From positions 1-64,000 of the forward strand of contig NZ_FXZD01000009.1 of NCBI RefSeq assembly GCF_900169145.1: a stretch of DNA of 64,000 nt, in the 5' to 3' direction. How positions within the stretch are numbered: position 1 is the first letter of the stretch; each line of letters opens with the position of its first letter. This stretch comes from Brevibacterium antiquum CNRZ 918. GTDB lineage: Bacteria; Actinomycetota; Actinomycetes; Actinomycetales; Brevibacteriaceae. Below, in pieces: positions 26,201 to 35,264 of this stretch. The position numbers and the translations under genes are program-made. The notes beneath the pieces were generated by a model. It was not told where the DNA came from. It worked only from the letters and a program-made list of their open reading frames with translations, and did no database searches.

Positions 26201-26785
26201 ATGCTGACGAGCGCTCATGTGGATCGCCCTGCCGACGTTCTGACCATCGAGTGGTCGCTCCCCCATGCCCAGTCTTCGGCGTGGAGGCATCTTACGGATG
26301 CTGAGACGGTGCACGAATGGCTGGGGCAGCCCAAAACGTTCGATGCTCGGGTCGGCGGCGAGATCATCGTCGATCATGACGATGGGTACCTCTGCCGCTC
26401 CAATGTTCTGTCCGCGACCCACGACGACGGCCCCTCTCACACCAGCACCGCGGAGCTGTCATGGGAGTTTCCCGATGATCCCCCAAGCCGCCTGTCTCTG
26501 CGCACTTTCGACACCAATGATCGCGCCGGAAATACCGGCAACAACACAGCATCGACGCTGGTCCTCCAACACTCTGGTCTCGGAGAGCTCATCGACTCAT
26601 ACCTGACCGGCTGGCTGACCCACCTCACCTACTTCGAAGCCTCACTGTCAGGAGCACCGCTTCCTCCCAGTCAGTTCTGGCCTCTCTTCGCGACGTTCGA
26701 ACAGCTGCGTGCACCAGCAGATGACGGCCACCTACCTCGACTGCAGACAGACAGCCTCACCAAGCCGTCAGGCCTCGACCACTGA
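26201..26785 (+). CDS. SRPBCC/AHSA1 family protein
   Basis: 194-aa protein with a START-like SRPBCC fold. The N terminus TIEWSLPHAQSSAWRHLTDAETVHEWLGQPKTFDARVGG (split over about 16-55) is the family opening, and the closing helix is LIDSYLTGWLTHLTYFEASL. The family binds hydrophobic ligands; AHSA1-type members are often partnered with an ArsR regulator, which is absent here. ATG at 26201 after AGGAG. Its 3' end overlaps that of the convergent lipoprotein gene by 18 bp. Confidence 0.82.
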   Translation: MLTSAHVDRPADVLTIEWSLPHAQSSAWRHLTDAETVHEWLGQPKTFDARVGGEIIVDHDDGYLCRSNVLSATHDDGPSHTSTAELSWEFPDDPPSRLSLRTFDTNDRAGNTGNNTASTLVLQHSGLGELIDSYLTGWLTHLTYFEASLSGAPLPPSQFWPLFATFEQLRAPADDGHLPRLQTDSLTKPSGLDH

Positions 26786-28246
26786 CCACATCGTTGTCGA
26801 CTCCTCGTCGGCCACAAGTGCAACACGCTGTCCAGAGCTCAGCCGAGCATACTCGCTGGCGGGATGATCGTCGACGAGTTTGCCCGTTTCAGATTCGTAG
26901 AAACTCGTCTTCTTGCTATCGGTGACGATGACGAGGTCGAGCTCCGGAAGCACTCCTTGCCCGCCCCAGGGCATATCGCTTGTGGTGTCGCCTGCCTTCC
27001 AGACGGTCTTTCCCGTCTCCGCGTTCAACGCCATGATGCCCGATTCGTTCCCCGGCACAACCAGCAGAGTTCCATCTTTGGTGTCGACCGGAAAATATTG
27101 CGGTGTCCCGTAGGTCCCGATCGATTCCAGCGCCATTTCGGGGGCATCCGCGGACCATCCCTGTGGTGATCCATCCGAGCCTTGGTATTTGACCGCCGAG
27201 GCGAACAGCTGGGGTTGGATGCATGCGGGCTCGCCATCCGGAGTGAAGACCAGATCTGTCGCACAGACTGAGTCGAAGGTGTCCTCCATTGTGAGGCCCT
27301 GTAGTTCGTCGATACCGTCGAACGTCGCTGCATCTGAGTCGGGAAGTTCGCTGGGAAGCGTCAGCTTCGCCACCCTGGTTACCATCGAACTGTACGGATC
27401 ATCCGGGTCCTCCGAACCGTAGACGTAGAGCAGTGACGTCGGGTCGGACGTTGGAAATACGTCGTAGTAGTCGACTCCGGTGTCGTCGTTGGAGCGTGCC
27501 GAGGTGATGGGGACGCTCGTGTGCCGACCAGTGTCCAGCGCAATTCGGGTGATCATCGATTCGTCTCCGTCCTGCCAGGACACGATGCCGTACCGCCGAT
27601 CGGGCGACACATGGATCGGGGTGCCTCCGAAGGTCTTCCCCTCAGGTCCAGTCGACAGCGACGGCCATGCTTCTTCGCCTGTTGCAGGATCGAGGGCGAA
27701 TACAAATGCGTTCCCGTTCTCCGAGGTCGGCTCGCAACCATCGTCTTCGAGCACTCCTTGGTATGCAAGGATGATCAGGTCATCGTCGCTGAGGATGGGG
27801 CTGGTTCCTGTCGTCTGTGAGGCGAATCCCTGTGCCGGGTGACAGACGTTCGGTGATTCCGGGATCTGGAATGACCAAGCTTCGCTGCCATCGTCCCAGG
27901 AGTATGCTGTGGTTTCGCCCGATTGGTCGTTGATGACCACGTTCTCTCCTACGGAGTAGGCCTGGGCACCGCCGCCCAGGTCGTCATTGAGCTGGGCATC
28001 AATACTCCACAGTTCATCGCCGGCGAAGTCGATCGCGCGCAGCTTTTCCGCAGACCAGTCAGTGACAAGCGCATGTCCGGCTCCATCGTCGACGACCAGG
28101 GTCGCGTGGTAGTCGAGTGCGATCGGGTCGGCGAGCGTGGGAGCTGTCTCAGGAGACGGCGCCTCTTCCTCCTGCGGTGGTGCGGCGTTGCACCCGCTGA
28201 GGACCAGCAGCAACGTCACCACTGCGAAGGCTGAGTTCCACTTCAT
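26768..28246 (-). CDS. Secreted lipoprotein with PQQ-like beta-propeller
   Basis: 492-aa predicted lipoprotein. Residues 1-19 form a signal peptide with lipobox LSGC (Cys19). A Glu/Pro-rich linker follows. The rest consists of beta-propeller blades with PQQ-like repeats such as VFALDPATGEEAWPSL, ALNAETGKTVWKAGD and AIDFAGDELWSID. Quinoprotein catalytic residues are not evident, so a scaffold or binding function on the outer face of the membrane is more likely. No operon partner. Confidence 0.85.
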   Translation of the reverse strand: MKWNSAFAVVTLLLVLSGCNAAPPQEEEAPSPETAPTLADPIALDYHATLVVDDGAGHALVTDWSAEKLRAIDFAGDELWSIDAQLNDDLGGGAQAYSVGENVVINDQSGETTAYSWDDGSEAWSFQIPESPNVCHPAQGFASQTTGTSPILSDDDLIILAYQGVLEDDGCEPTSENGNAFVFALDPATGEEAWPSLSTGPEGKTFGGTPIHVSPDRRYGIVSWQDGDESMITRIALDTGRHTSVPITSARSNDDTGVDYYDVFPTSDPTSLLYVYGSEDPDDPYSSMVTRVAKLTLPSELPDSDAATFDGIDELQGLTMEDTFDSVCATDLVFTPDGEPACIQPQLFASAVKYQGSDGSPQGWSADAPEMALESIGTYGTPQYFPVDTKDGTLLVVPGNESGIMALNAETGKTVWKAGDTTSDMPWGGQGVLPELDLVIVTDSKKTSFYESETGKLVDDHPASEYARLSSGQRVALVADEESTTMWSVVEA

Positions 28247-28312
28247 TGTTCGGTTCTCCAGGTCATGTCCTGATCATATGTCGCGGCGCGCGGCTTCAGC
28301 CCCAGTCGGGAA

Positions 28313-29590
28313 TCAGAGGAACGCGAACCCGATCAGCCCGGCGGCGATGACGGCGGCCCATGCCGGCAGCTTCCACTTCACCTGGGCGATGAAGACTGCG
28401 ACCGCCAGCGCCAGCGTGGCAGGTGACGTGATGCCCTGGGTGAATACCGGGTCATAGAGGGCGGCTGCGAGTATGCCCACAACGGCAGCGTTGACCCCCA
28501 TCAGCGCCCGCCTCACCAACGGTGCGCGACGAAGACGCTCCCAGAAAGGCAGAGCAGCGATGACCAGGAGAGCTGCCGGCAGGAAGATCGCCACCAAGGC
28601 GATGCCGGCGCCGACCAGCCCCGTCGGGCCTGATGTTGTCGAGGCCCCGAGGAACGCTGCGAATGTGAACAGCGGTCCCGGCACCGCCTGTGCAGCGCCG
28701 TACCCGGCAAGAAACGAATCGTGTCCCACGAGACCGGTCGCGACCGTCTCTGCCTCCAGCAGAGGCAGCACGACGTGACCGCCGCCGAAGACGAGCGCGC
28801 CGGCGCGGTAGAAGACGTCGACCAAGCGCAGACTCGTATCTCCGGTCGCTGCAGTCAGGATCGGCAGCGCCACCAGCAGCAGCACGAAGGCGGTCAGCGC
28901 GGCGACACTGACCCGACGGGAGATGCGCACTGCGAAGTCCTGTCGCACGTTGTCCCCACCGGGCCGTCCACTCGCATCCGAATTCTGACCGCCAGCCTCT
29001 CCAACGGCTTCTCCACGCAGCCAGACCAGTCCGATGACACCTCCCAACGCAATCGCCGCAACCTGCACGAATGGGTTCGGGATCAGCAGGATGATGATCA
29101 TCGCGGCCCCGGCGATGGTGGCGCGTTTGGCATCCGGGGTGAGGTTCTTCGCCATCCCCAGCACCGCCTGAGCGACCACGGCGACCGCGGCGGCCTTCAG
29201 CCCATACAGCCAACCCAGGCCTGTGTCACCATCGAGAGAGGCGATGCCGAAGGCGAAGGCGACCATCACGATGGCCGAAGGCATGGTGAAGGCGAACCAG
29301 GCAGCCAGCAGACCGCCGATGCCTGCCCGTTGCAGTCCGATCGCCATGCCCACCTGGCTTGAGGCGGGTCCAGGCAGAAACTGGCACAGTGCCACGAGGT
29401 CCGCGTAGGCCCCGTCGGAGAACCACTTCCGACGGGCGACGAAGGTCTCACGGAAGAACCCGAGATGCGCGACCGGGCCACCGAACGAGGTCACGCCAAG
29501 ACGCAGGAACGCCCAGAACACTTCCGCGATCGTGCCGGGATGCCTGCGCTCATTCCCCACGTCTGCCATCACTTCGCCCATACTCACCAT
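28313..29590 (-). CDS. Chromate transporter, ChrA family
   Basis: 425-aa membrane protein of the CHR family with the two homologous halves of the long form. The N half has FLRLGVTSFGGPVAHLGFFRE and LCQFLPGPASSQVGMAIGL; the C half has GALVFGGGHVVLPLLEAE and GYGAAQAVPGPLFTFAAFLG. The long form exports chromate by proton antiport, though many members transport other anions. The exact start among several close Met/Val codons near 29590 is uncertain. No chrB-type regulator adjoins. Confidence 0.9.
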   Translation of the reverse strand: MVSMGEVMADVGNERRHPGTIAEVFWAFLRLGVTSFGGPVAHLGFFRETFVARRKWFSDGAYADLVALCQFLPGPASSQVGMAIGLQRAGIGGLLAAWFAFTMPSAIVMVAFAFGIASLDGDTGLGWLYGLKAAAVAVVAQAVLGMAKNLTPDAKRATIAGAAMIIILLIPNPFVQVAAIALGGVIGLVWLRGEAVGEAGGQNSDASGRPGGDNVRQDFAVRISRRVSVAALTAFVLLLVALPILTAATGDTSLRLVDVFYRAGALVFGGGHVVLPLLEAETVATGLVGHDSFLAGYGAAQAVPGPLFTFAAFLGASTTSGPTGLVGAGIALVAIFLPAALLVIAALPFWERLRRAPLVRRALMGVNAAVVGILAAALYDPVFTQGITSPATLALAVAVFIAQVKWKLPAWAAVIAAGLIGFAFL

Positions 29591-29672
29591 TCTGGTGGCA
29601 GCGGTTTCGTCAGACCGGCTTATCGGGAGTCATCATCGATGAATTTCAGGCCAACTCTCGCCCTGCCAGAAG

Positions 29673-30293
29673 CTACACCAGCCCCTGGTCCTCGGCGACT
29701 CGGATGGCACGCGATCGAGAGTCGACGCCGAGCTTGGTGAACACGTTGACCAGGTGACTCTTCACGGTCGCTTCGGTGACGAAGAGCTCCTGGGCAATCT
29801 GTGCATTCGAGGCACCGGTGGCCAGCAGCTTCACCACCTCGCGTTCCCTTCGGGTCAGTTTCGGACCCGGATTGCGCATCGCGGCGATGACCTTCGAAGA
29901 GATCTCGGGCGGCAGGTAGGTCTCACCGCGTGAGGCCTTCTCAATCGCGGTCGAGATGTCCTCGGGGTTGATGTCCTTGAGCAGATAGCCGGCCGCGCCC
30001 GCATTGAGGGCGGCAACGATCTCAGCATCGTTGTCGAAGGTCGTGAGGATGAGAACCGCGGGCTTCGTCGGTCTCGCATTCAGCCGCTTCGTCACCTCGA
30101 TGCCGTCGATGCCCTCCCCCAGTCGCAGATCGCACATCACCACATCGGGTTCGAGCTCATCGACCACGGCCAGCGCTTCTTCGCCGCTGCTGGCCTCACC
30201 GACTACAGCGATATGGTCGGGGGCGTCGATGACGGACCGCAGGCCCGCCCGCACCACCGGGTGGTCATCGACGAGAATCACTCGAATCGTCAT
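29673..30293 (-). CDS. NarL/LuxR-type response regulator
   Basis: 206-aa response regulator. The receiver domain (1-120) has the acidic pair Asp9-Asp10, phosphoacceptor Asp55 (VVMCDLRLG), Thr of LILTTFD and Lys of GYLLKDIN. The C-terminal LuxR helix-turn-helix (about 143-205) reads LTRREREVVKLLATGASNAQ then ELFVTEATVKSHLVNVFTKL. Its start overlaps the kinase stop by 4 nt (ATGA), so the two are translated together. Confidence 0.95.
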   Translation of the reverse strand: MTIRVILVDDHPVVRAGLRSVIDAPDHIAVVGEASSGEEALAVVDELEPDVVMCDLRLGEGIDGIEVTKRLNARPTKPAVLILTTFDNDAEIVAALNAGAAGYLLKDINPEDISTAIEKASRGETYLPPEISSKVIAAMRNPGPKLTRREREVVKLLATGASNAQIAQELFVTEATVKSHLVNVFTKLGVDSRSRAIRVAEDQGLV

Positions 30294-31570
30294 GCGCTGT
30301 CTCCTTGTGTGCGTTCGTCCCTGATGTCATCAGCCTCGCCGAGGCTGTGCTGTCGGGAGGTCAGTCTCGGATTGCTGGGCAGGGTGGCCGAGATAGCGAA
30401 GCCCGAACCAGGCGTCGATTCGATGACAAGCTCGCCTCCCAGCTCACGCATCCGCGAGCCGATGAAGTCGAGGCCGAATCCGGATTCCGATTCGCGCTGT
30501 CGCGATTCCGGATCGGCCATGCCGACACCGTCGTCGACGATGTCCATGCGGATCGACCCGTCGAGATCCATCAGGCTGACCATGACCCTTGAAGCTTGAG
30601 AGTGCTGTCTGACGTTGGCGAGCGCGGACTGCGCGGTCCGCAGCAGCGCCACCTCCACCTCGGCGGGTAGAGAGGCCACGGTCTCGTCGACCTCGACGCG
30701 GCCGCGGATAGAGGTGTCGGCCTCCAGGCGGGTGAGCAGGCGTCGGATGGCGGCAGTCAGCGCCCCGTCCTCGAGTTCGGCCGGGGCGAGTGCGGCAATG
30801 ATCCGGCGCACGTCGCGCGAACTCTGTGCCGCGAGATCCTCGACTTGGCGCAGAACCTGGCTGGCATGTTCATCGGTGGTCTTGTCCACCTCGGCGTGGG
30901 CGATGAGACGGATCGAGGAGATCTCTTGCGCGATCGTGTCATGGATGTCGCGGGAAACTCGAGTGCGCTCCTGGATCTCCCCGGCGTGACGTTGGGTCAG
31001 GGCGAGCTCGTCCTGCAGGTCGAGCAGATTCTGGTGGGCCACCTCCAAGGACTGCAGCAGCTCCTCGCGTCTGCGGCCCTCGCGCAGGAGTTCGATGTAG
31101 CCGCGGGACAGTCCCAGGGCGAAGATCGCGCCGATGAGCGATCCGATGATGCTCGCGGTCTGGACCTCGCCGTAATGAGCCAGGGGCGCCACAACCGTTG
31201 CGATATAAGTCAGAGCGGTGAAGACCACGGCGATGCGCATCGAGAACAGGTGTCCGGCAAGCAGCCACAGGACGAAGGCCATCCAGATGAACTCGGCGGA
31301 GACCAGCAACGTGCACAGCCAGGCGATGGCCAGCACCAACAGCCACCATTTGGCCAGAACGATCGCACCGCTGCGGGCAGCTCGCACGGCGCCGAGGGCG
31401 TACCAGGCGAGGAAGACGATGCTCACGGCGATCGCGGCCAGGGGTGCCGCTCCCCCGCCGATCGCGCGGATGCACGAGATCACGGTGAGCACCAGCGCCA
31501 TCGCGTGCTGGCCGATCTCCATGGTTCTCTCTGTCCACCCGCGTGTGCCCACGGTTTCACCTTCCTGCAC
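30290..31570 (-). CDS. Sensor histidine kinase (NarX/DesK type, HisKA_3)
   Basis: 426-aa membrane kinase. Five or six hydrophobic helices fill residues 20-155, without a sizeable extracellular loop, so the signal is probably sensed in the membrane. A coiled coil follows (160-200), then the HisKA_3 dimerisation box with the phosphorylated His210 (VSRDIHDTIAQEISSIR). The ATPase domain has MDIVDDGVGMAD and GFGLDFIGSRMRELGG. GTG 31570 has AGGAAG upstream. Coupled to the response regulator. The MmpL gene lies 131 bp upstream on the same strand and may be target or operon partner. Confidence 0.93.
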   Translation of the reverse strand: MQEGETVGTRGWTERTMEIGQHAMALVLTVISCIRAIGGGAAPLAAIAVSIVFLAWYALGAVRAARSGAIVLAKWWLLVLAIAWLCTLLVSAEFIWMAFVLWLLAGHLFSMRIAVVFTALTYIATVVAPLAHYGEVQTASIIGSLIGAIFALGLSRGYIELLREGRRREELLQSLEVAHQNLLDLQDELALTQRHAGEIQERTRVSRDIHDTIAQEISSIRLIAHAEVDKTTDEHASQVLRQVEDLAAQSSRDVRRIIAALAPAELEDGALTAAIRRLLTRLEADTSIRGRVEVDETVASLPAEVEVALLRTAQSALANVRQHSQASRVMVSLMDLDGSIRMDIVDDGVGMADPESRQRESESGFGLDFIGSRMRELGGELVIESTPGSGFAISATLPSNPRLTSRQHSLGEADDIRDERTQGDSA

Positions 31571-31701
31571 GTCGTTCTTCCTGCCAACTCAATCACATCT
31601 GCGGCGGGCGCGTGCGCCTTTCGACTGGGCTGGGGCCCGTCAGAACCGAACCCTGGCCCCGACAATGGTGCTGACAACCAGTGCCAATGCCAGGGCCGGT
31701 G

Positions 31702-33984
31702 TCAGTGCCTGCCGTGGCCTGCTGGGGCCATGGCTTCGTTCTGGTCCGATTCGGCGAGGATGTGGGTTCCCTCGGACTGATCTGTCTGGCCGCCCCGAGT
31801 CTCTTCGTCACCGGCCGCGGCAGCAGCTGCATCGGCGTACTTGTGCTCCGAGTGCGTGATCGCCTTGTTGGGCCACCACATCCGGTTGCCGGCCAGACCG
31901 AAGATAGCCGGGACGATGACCGTGCGTACGAGCACGGTGTCGACGAGGACGCCGACTCCGACGATGAGTCCCAGCTGACCCAGGACCATCAGCGGCAGCA
32001 TGCCCAGGGCCGCGAACACTCCGGCCAGGACGATGCCGGCGCTGGTGATCACTCCACCGGTGTGGCTGACGGCTTCGATCATGCCCTGGCGGGCGCCGTG
32101 GACAACCGATTCCTTCTTCGCCCGGTGGGACAGGAAGATCGAGTAGTCGATGCCCAATGCCACGAGGAACAGGAACGCGAGGATCGGAACCTGAGCATCT
32201 AGTGCCGCTTGGCCGAAGATCGTTCGGCTGAGGAATGCGCCGAGGCCGATCGCTGCGGCCGAGGACGCCACATTGACCACGAGCAGGGTTCCCGCCACGA
32301 GGGGTGCACGGAGGATGCCGAGCAGGATGATGAAGCTGATGGCCAGGATCAGCGGTGCAATGGTCAGGAAGTCCTGAGCATTGCCGTCGCGGGCATCGAG
32401 TTCGGTTGCCGCCGCGCCGCCGACCTGTGCGTCGGCACCGTCGATCGCGTGGACGTCTGACCGGATGTCCGTGACCAGGTCGAGGCCCGCTGGGCTGTCC
32501 GGTTCGTATTCGCCGGTGACCATGACCTTCGCGATCGAGGTTCCCCCGGTCGTCGTCTCGTCGGTGACGTTGGCACGTACGACCCCGTCGATGTCTGCCA
32601 CGGAGTCCGCGACCTGATCGGCATGCGCCGAGTCGGTGACAACCCAGATCGGCTGCGACTCGCCGGGAGGGAAGTGGTCGGCCAGGACATCGAGTCCCTG
32701 TGCCGATTCGGACTGCACGCGGAACTTCTCGGACTGGTCCAGCCCCACCGAAGTGCCGATGAGCCCTGTGGCCATGATGCCGAGAATGATGATTCCGGCG
32801 CCGAGGTGGATGCCCGGCTTCTTGACCACGCGAGTCGCGATTCTGCGCCAGATGGAGGATTTCGCTGCGGGCTTCGTTCCGGCAGTTTCGTCAGTGGCCT
32901 CCTGAACCTTGGGGACGAAGGGCCAGAAGACGCCTTTGCCGCAGATCGCGAGGACCGGTGGCAGTGCGAAGAGCACGGCGGCTGCGGCGATGATGAGGCC
33001 GATTGCGGCGGTGATGCCCAGTCCCCGGGTTCCTGGGATCACGGCGAAGACGAGGCTGAGCAGGGACAGGACCACGGTCAGGTTCGAGGCGAGGATCGTC
33101 GACGCCGTGTGGGTCCACGCGGAGCCCAGCGCGATGCGGTGATCGTTTTCGCGGCCCAGTTCCTCCCTGTAGCGGGAGATGAACAGGAGCGCGTAGTTGG
33201 CTCCGGCGCCGAAGACCAGGACGCTGATGATGCCCGCGTCGAACTGCAGATCGAGGGCATCGCCGACGGCCGCGGTCACAGTGGATGCCAGGCCGTCTGC
33301 AGTGCCGATGACGATGAGCGGCAGCAGCCATAGGATCGGTGAGCGGTAGGTGATGATGAGCAGCAGCGCGACGATGACGATGGTCACGATGAGGAGTGTG
33401 AAATCTGCACCGCCGAACGCGGAAGCGATGTCGGCGCCGATCGCGGGACCACCGGTGACCAGGAGGGACATTCCCGAGTCCTCGAGCTGACCGGCCTGCG
33501 AATCGCCGGCGATGAAGTCACGAAGTCCCTCGACGGTCTCAGCGGTGTCGCTGTTGGTCAGTCCGACCTCGATGGGGACCATGAGCAGTGCGGCCTTGCC
33601 GTCGTCGCTCATAATCGGGCCGGTCGCCTTGGATGCGTCGCCGCTGGCAGAGGAGTCAGACGATCCTGAGGAGTCGATGTAGTCGCCGAGCGAGCCGCCC
33701 AGCTTCCCCAAGTCGGCCTGTTCGCTCGAGCTCAGTTTCGAGCCGTCGTCGTGGGAGGCAACGACCATGACTGACTGCTTGTCGGCGCCCGGGAACTTCT
33801 TCAGCAGCTGGTCGACCTGGGTGGATTCGGCATCGGCCGGAGCGGATTCGTTGGCCCGATCCTCACCCGCACCGGACAGGAGTCCGAACAGGAGGGTGAC
33901 GAGGATGACGACCCCGCCGAGGACGAACCACGAACCGCGCTTCGACACGAGCGTGTTCGCGCTTTTCGTGAGTGTTGTGTTCAT
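31702..33984 (-). CDS. MMPL family RND transporter
   Basis: 760-aa transporter with two MMPL halves, each of about six helices, and two periplasmic loops (about 45-180 and 410-530). The N-terminal helix and the GADKQSVMVVASHDDGS region open the first loop. LGIDYSIFLSHRAKKESVVHGARQG (divided by the proton-relay Asp-Tyr pair) and FGAGANYALLFISRYREEL are the family signatures. The C-terminal 45 residues are hydrophilic. Such proteins export lipids, drugs or siderophores. The two-component genes downstream could sense its substrate. Confidence 0.9.
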   Translation of the reverse strand: MNTTLTKSANTLVSKRGSWFVLGGVVILVTLLFGLLSGAGEDRANESAPADAESTQVDQLLKKFPGADKQSVMVVASHDDGSKLSSSEQADLGKLGGSLGDYIDSSGSSDSSASGDASKATGPIMSDDGKAALLMVPIEVGLTNSDTAETVEGLRDFIAGDSQAGQLEDSGMSLLVTGGPAIGADIASAFGGADFTLLIVTIVIVALLLIITYRSPILWLLPLIVIGTADGLASTVTAAVGDALDLQFDAGIISVLVFGAGANYALLFISRYREELGRENDHRIALGSAWTHTASTILASNLTVVLSLLSLVFAVIPGTRGLGITAAIGLIIAAAAVLFALPPVLAICGKGVFWPFVPKVQEATDETAGTKPAAKSSIWRRIATRVVKKPGIHLGAGIIILGIMATGLIGTSVGLDQSEKFRVQSESAQGLDVLADHFPPGESQPIWVVTDSAHADQVADSVADIDGVVRANVTDETTTGGTSIAKVMVTGEYEPDSPAGLDLVTDIRSDVHAIDGADAQVGGAAATELDARDGNAQDFLTIAPLILAISFIILLGILRAPLVAGTLLVVNVASSAAAIGLGAFLSRTIFGQAALDAQVPILAFLFLVALGIDYSIFLSHRAKKESVVHGARQGMIEAVSHTGGVITSAGIVLAGVFAALGMLPLMVLGQLGLIVGVGVLVDTVLVRTVIVPAIFGLAGNRMWWPNKAITHSEHKYADAAAAAAGDEETRGGQTDQSEGTHILAESDQNEAMAPAGHGRH

Positions 33985-34148
33985 GTCTCTAGCTCATCAA
34001 TTCTCAGAGCTGGAAACATCGCCTAGGAGTTCAGACTAAACCTGCAACTTTCGATGGAGAACGCATATCACCGACGGCGATCACCACCGTGACCTGCATA
34101 AACACTTCGTCAGCCGGCTCGATCTCCGTACCCGCCACCGCAGGTGTC

Positions 34149-34715
34149 TCAGATGATCGTCGCTCCTGCGGCGTCCATCTCAGCCAGAGCCAGCATGGAT
34201 GAGTCCTTGCCGACACCAGCGATGAGGTCCTGGCGAACCCAGACGGACCATCCGCCCTTCAGCGCGTCGAGGACGGTAGCGCAGACGCAGTGGTCGGTGG
34301 CGATGCCGACGACGTCCACCTCGGCGATGTCAAGGCTCTTCAGCAGGTCGCCGAGGCGCTCCCCAGCATCCGTCGTCCCCTGGAAAGCGGAGTAGTCGGG
34401 AGTGCCCTGACCCTTGCGCACGTGATGGGTGATGGCATCTGTGGTCAGCAGAGGATCGTATTCGGCGCCCTCGGTGTCCGCGACGCAGTGGACGGGCCAG
34501 GAATCGACGAAATCGGGGCTCTGGCTGAAGTGGCCACCGTTGTCGCTGTCGGCATCATGCCAGTCGCGGGAGGCGATGATCGCGTCATAGTCACCTGCAG
34601 AGGCGCCGAGGAAGCGGGTCACCCCGGCGGCAACGGCGTCACCACCGTCCACGCCGAGCGCCCCGCCCTCGGTGAAGTCGTTTTGGATGTCCACGATGAG
34701 AAGTGCCTTCGCCAT
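34149..34715 (-). CDS. pncA: Nicotinamidase/pyrazinamidase family hydrolase
   Basis: 188-aa isochorismatase-fold amidase. The catalytic triad is visible: Asp9 (IVDIQNDF), Lys101 (VRKGQGTPDYSAF) and Cys143 (GIATDHCVCAT). The metal site (Asp51, His53 and His62 in SRDWHDADSDNGGHF) distinguishes nicotinamidases from isochorismatases. Expected reaction: nicotinamide to nicotinate in NAD salvage. Stands alone between the MmpL and DoxX genes. Confidence 0.9.
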   Translation of the reverse strand: MAKALLIVDIQNDFTEGGALGVDGGDAVAAGVTRFLGASAGDYDAIIASRDWHDADSDNGGHFSQSPDFVDSWPVHCVADTEGAEYDPLLTTDAITHHVRKGQGTPDYSAFQGTTDAGERLGDLLKSLDIAEVDVVGIATDHCVCATVLDALKGGWSVWVRQDLIAGVGKDSSMLALAEMDAAGATII

Positions 34716-34745
34716 ACCTCGAGCATAGGCGCTGACGCGGGATTG

Positions 34746-35210
34746 TCAGCTCTGCTTCAGGGCTTTCTTCTGAGCCTTCTTCGCCGCTTTCCGGGCCGCC
34801 TTCTTGGTGGCGCCGGCTCCGGCGACGAGGAGGAGCCCACCTAATGCTGCGACGTTCTTCGAGAAGTGAGTCTTGTGAGCGGCAGCGTCGGCACCGTCCA
34901 TGTCCCAGAAGGCGTGGCCGGCCAGTGTGGTCGGCACCAGAGATCCGGCGAGTGCGAGCGCGGAGAGTCGTGGCTTGATGCCCAGCGCCATGGTGGTTCC
35001 GGCGAGCAGTTGGAGTCCGCCGTTGGCACGGACTAGGAGTTCATCGTCTTCGGGAAGGATCGGCACGTATTCGCGGATCGCATCGAGCGTCGGAGAGGCA
35101 GCCGCGACACGCCCGCCGGGGTTGGTCAGTGCCGAATATCCTCCGGTAATGAAGATCGGTGAGGTGAGTACGCGTCCTGCTGTCTGCAGCAACGATGATC
35201 CTAGTGCCAT
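34746..35210 (-). CDS. DoxX family membrane protein
   Basis: 154-aa protein with three or four hydrophobic helices. The DoxX pattern is seen in VLTSPIFITGGYSALTNPGG at the start and LLVRANGGLQLLAGTTMALG in the middle. The end is a Lys/Ala-rich cytoplasmic tail. The family is linked to redox membrane complexes (for example SodA-DoxX-SseA in mycobacteria), but no such partner is nearby. Confidence 0.85.
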   Translation of the reverse strand: MALGSSLLQTAGRVLTSPIFITGGYSALTNPGGRVAAASPTLDAIREYVPILPEDDELLVRANGGLQLLAGTTMALGIKPRLSALALAGSLVPTTLAGHAFWDMDGADAAAHKTHFSKNVAALGGLLLVAGAGATKKAARKAAKKAQKKALKQS

Positions 35211-35264
35211 GGGATTCTCCTTCAGGTTTGGGGTTTTGAGCCTAACGGATGCCTGAGCTCAGCC

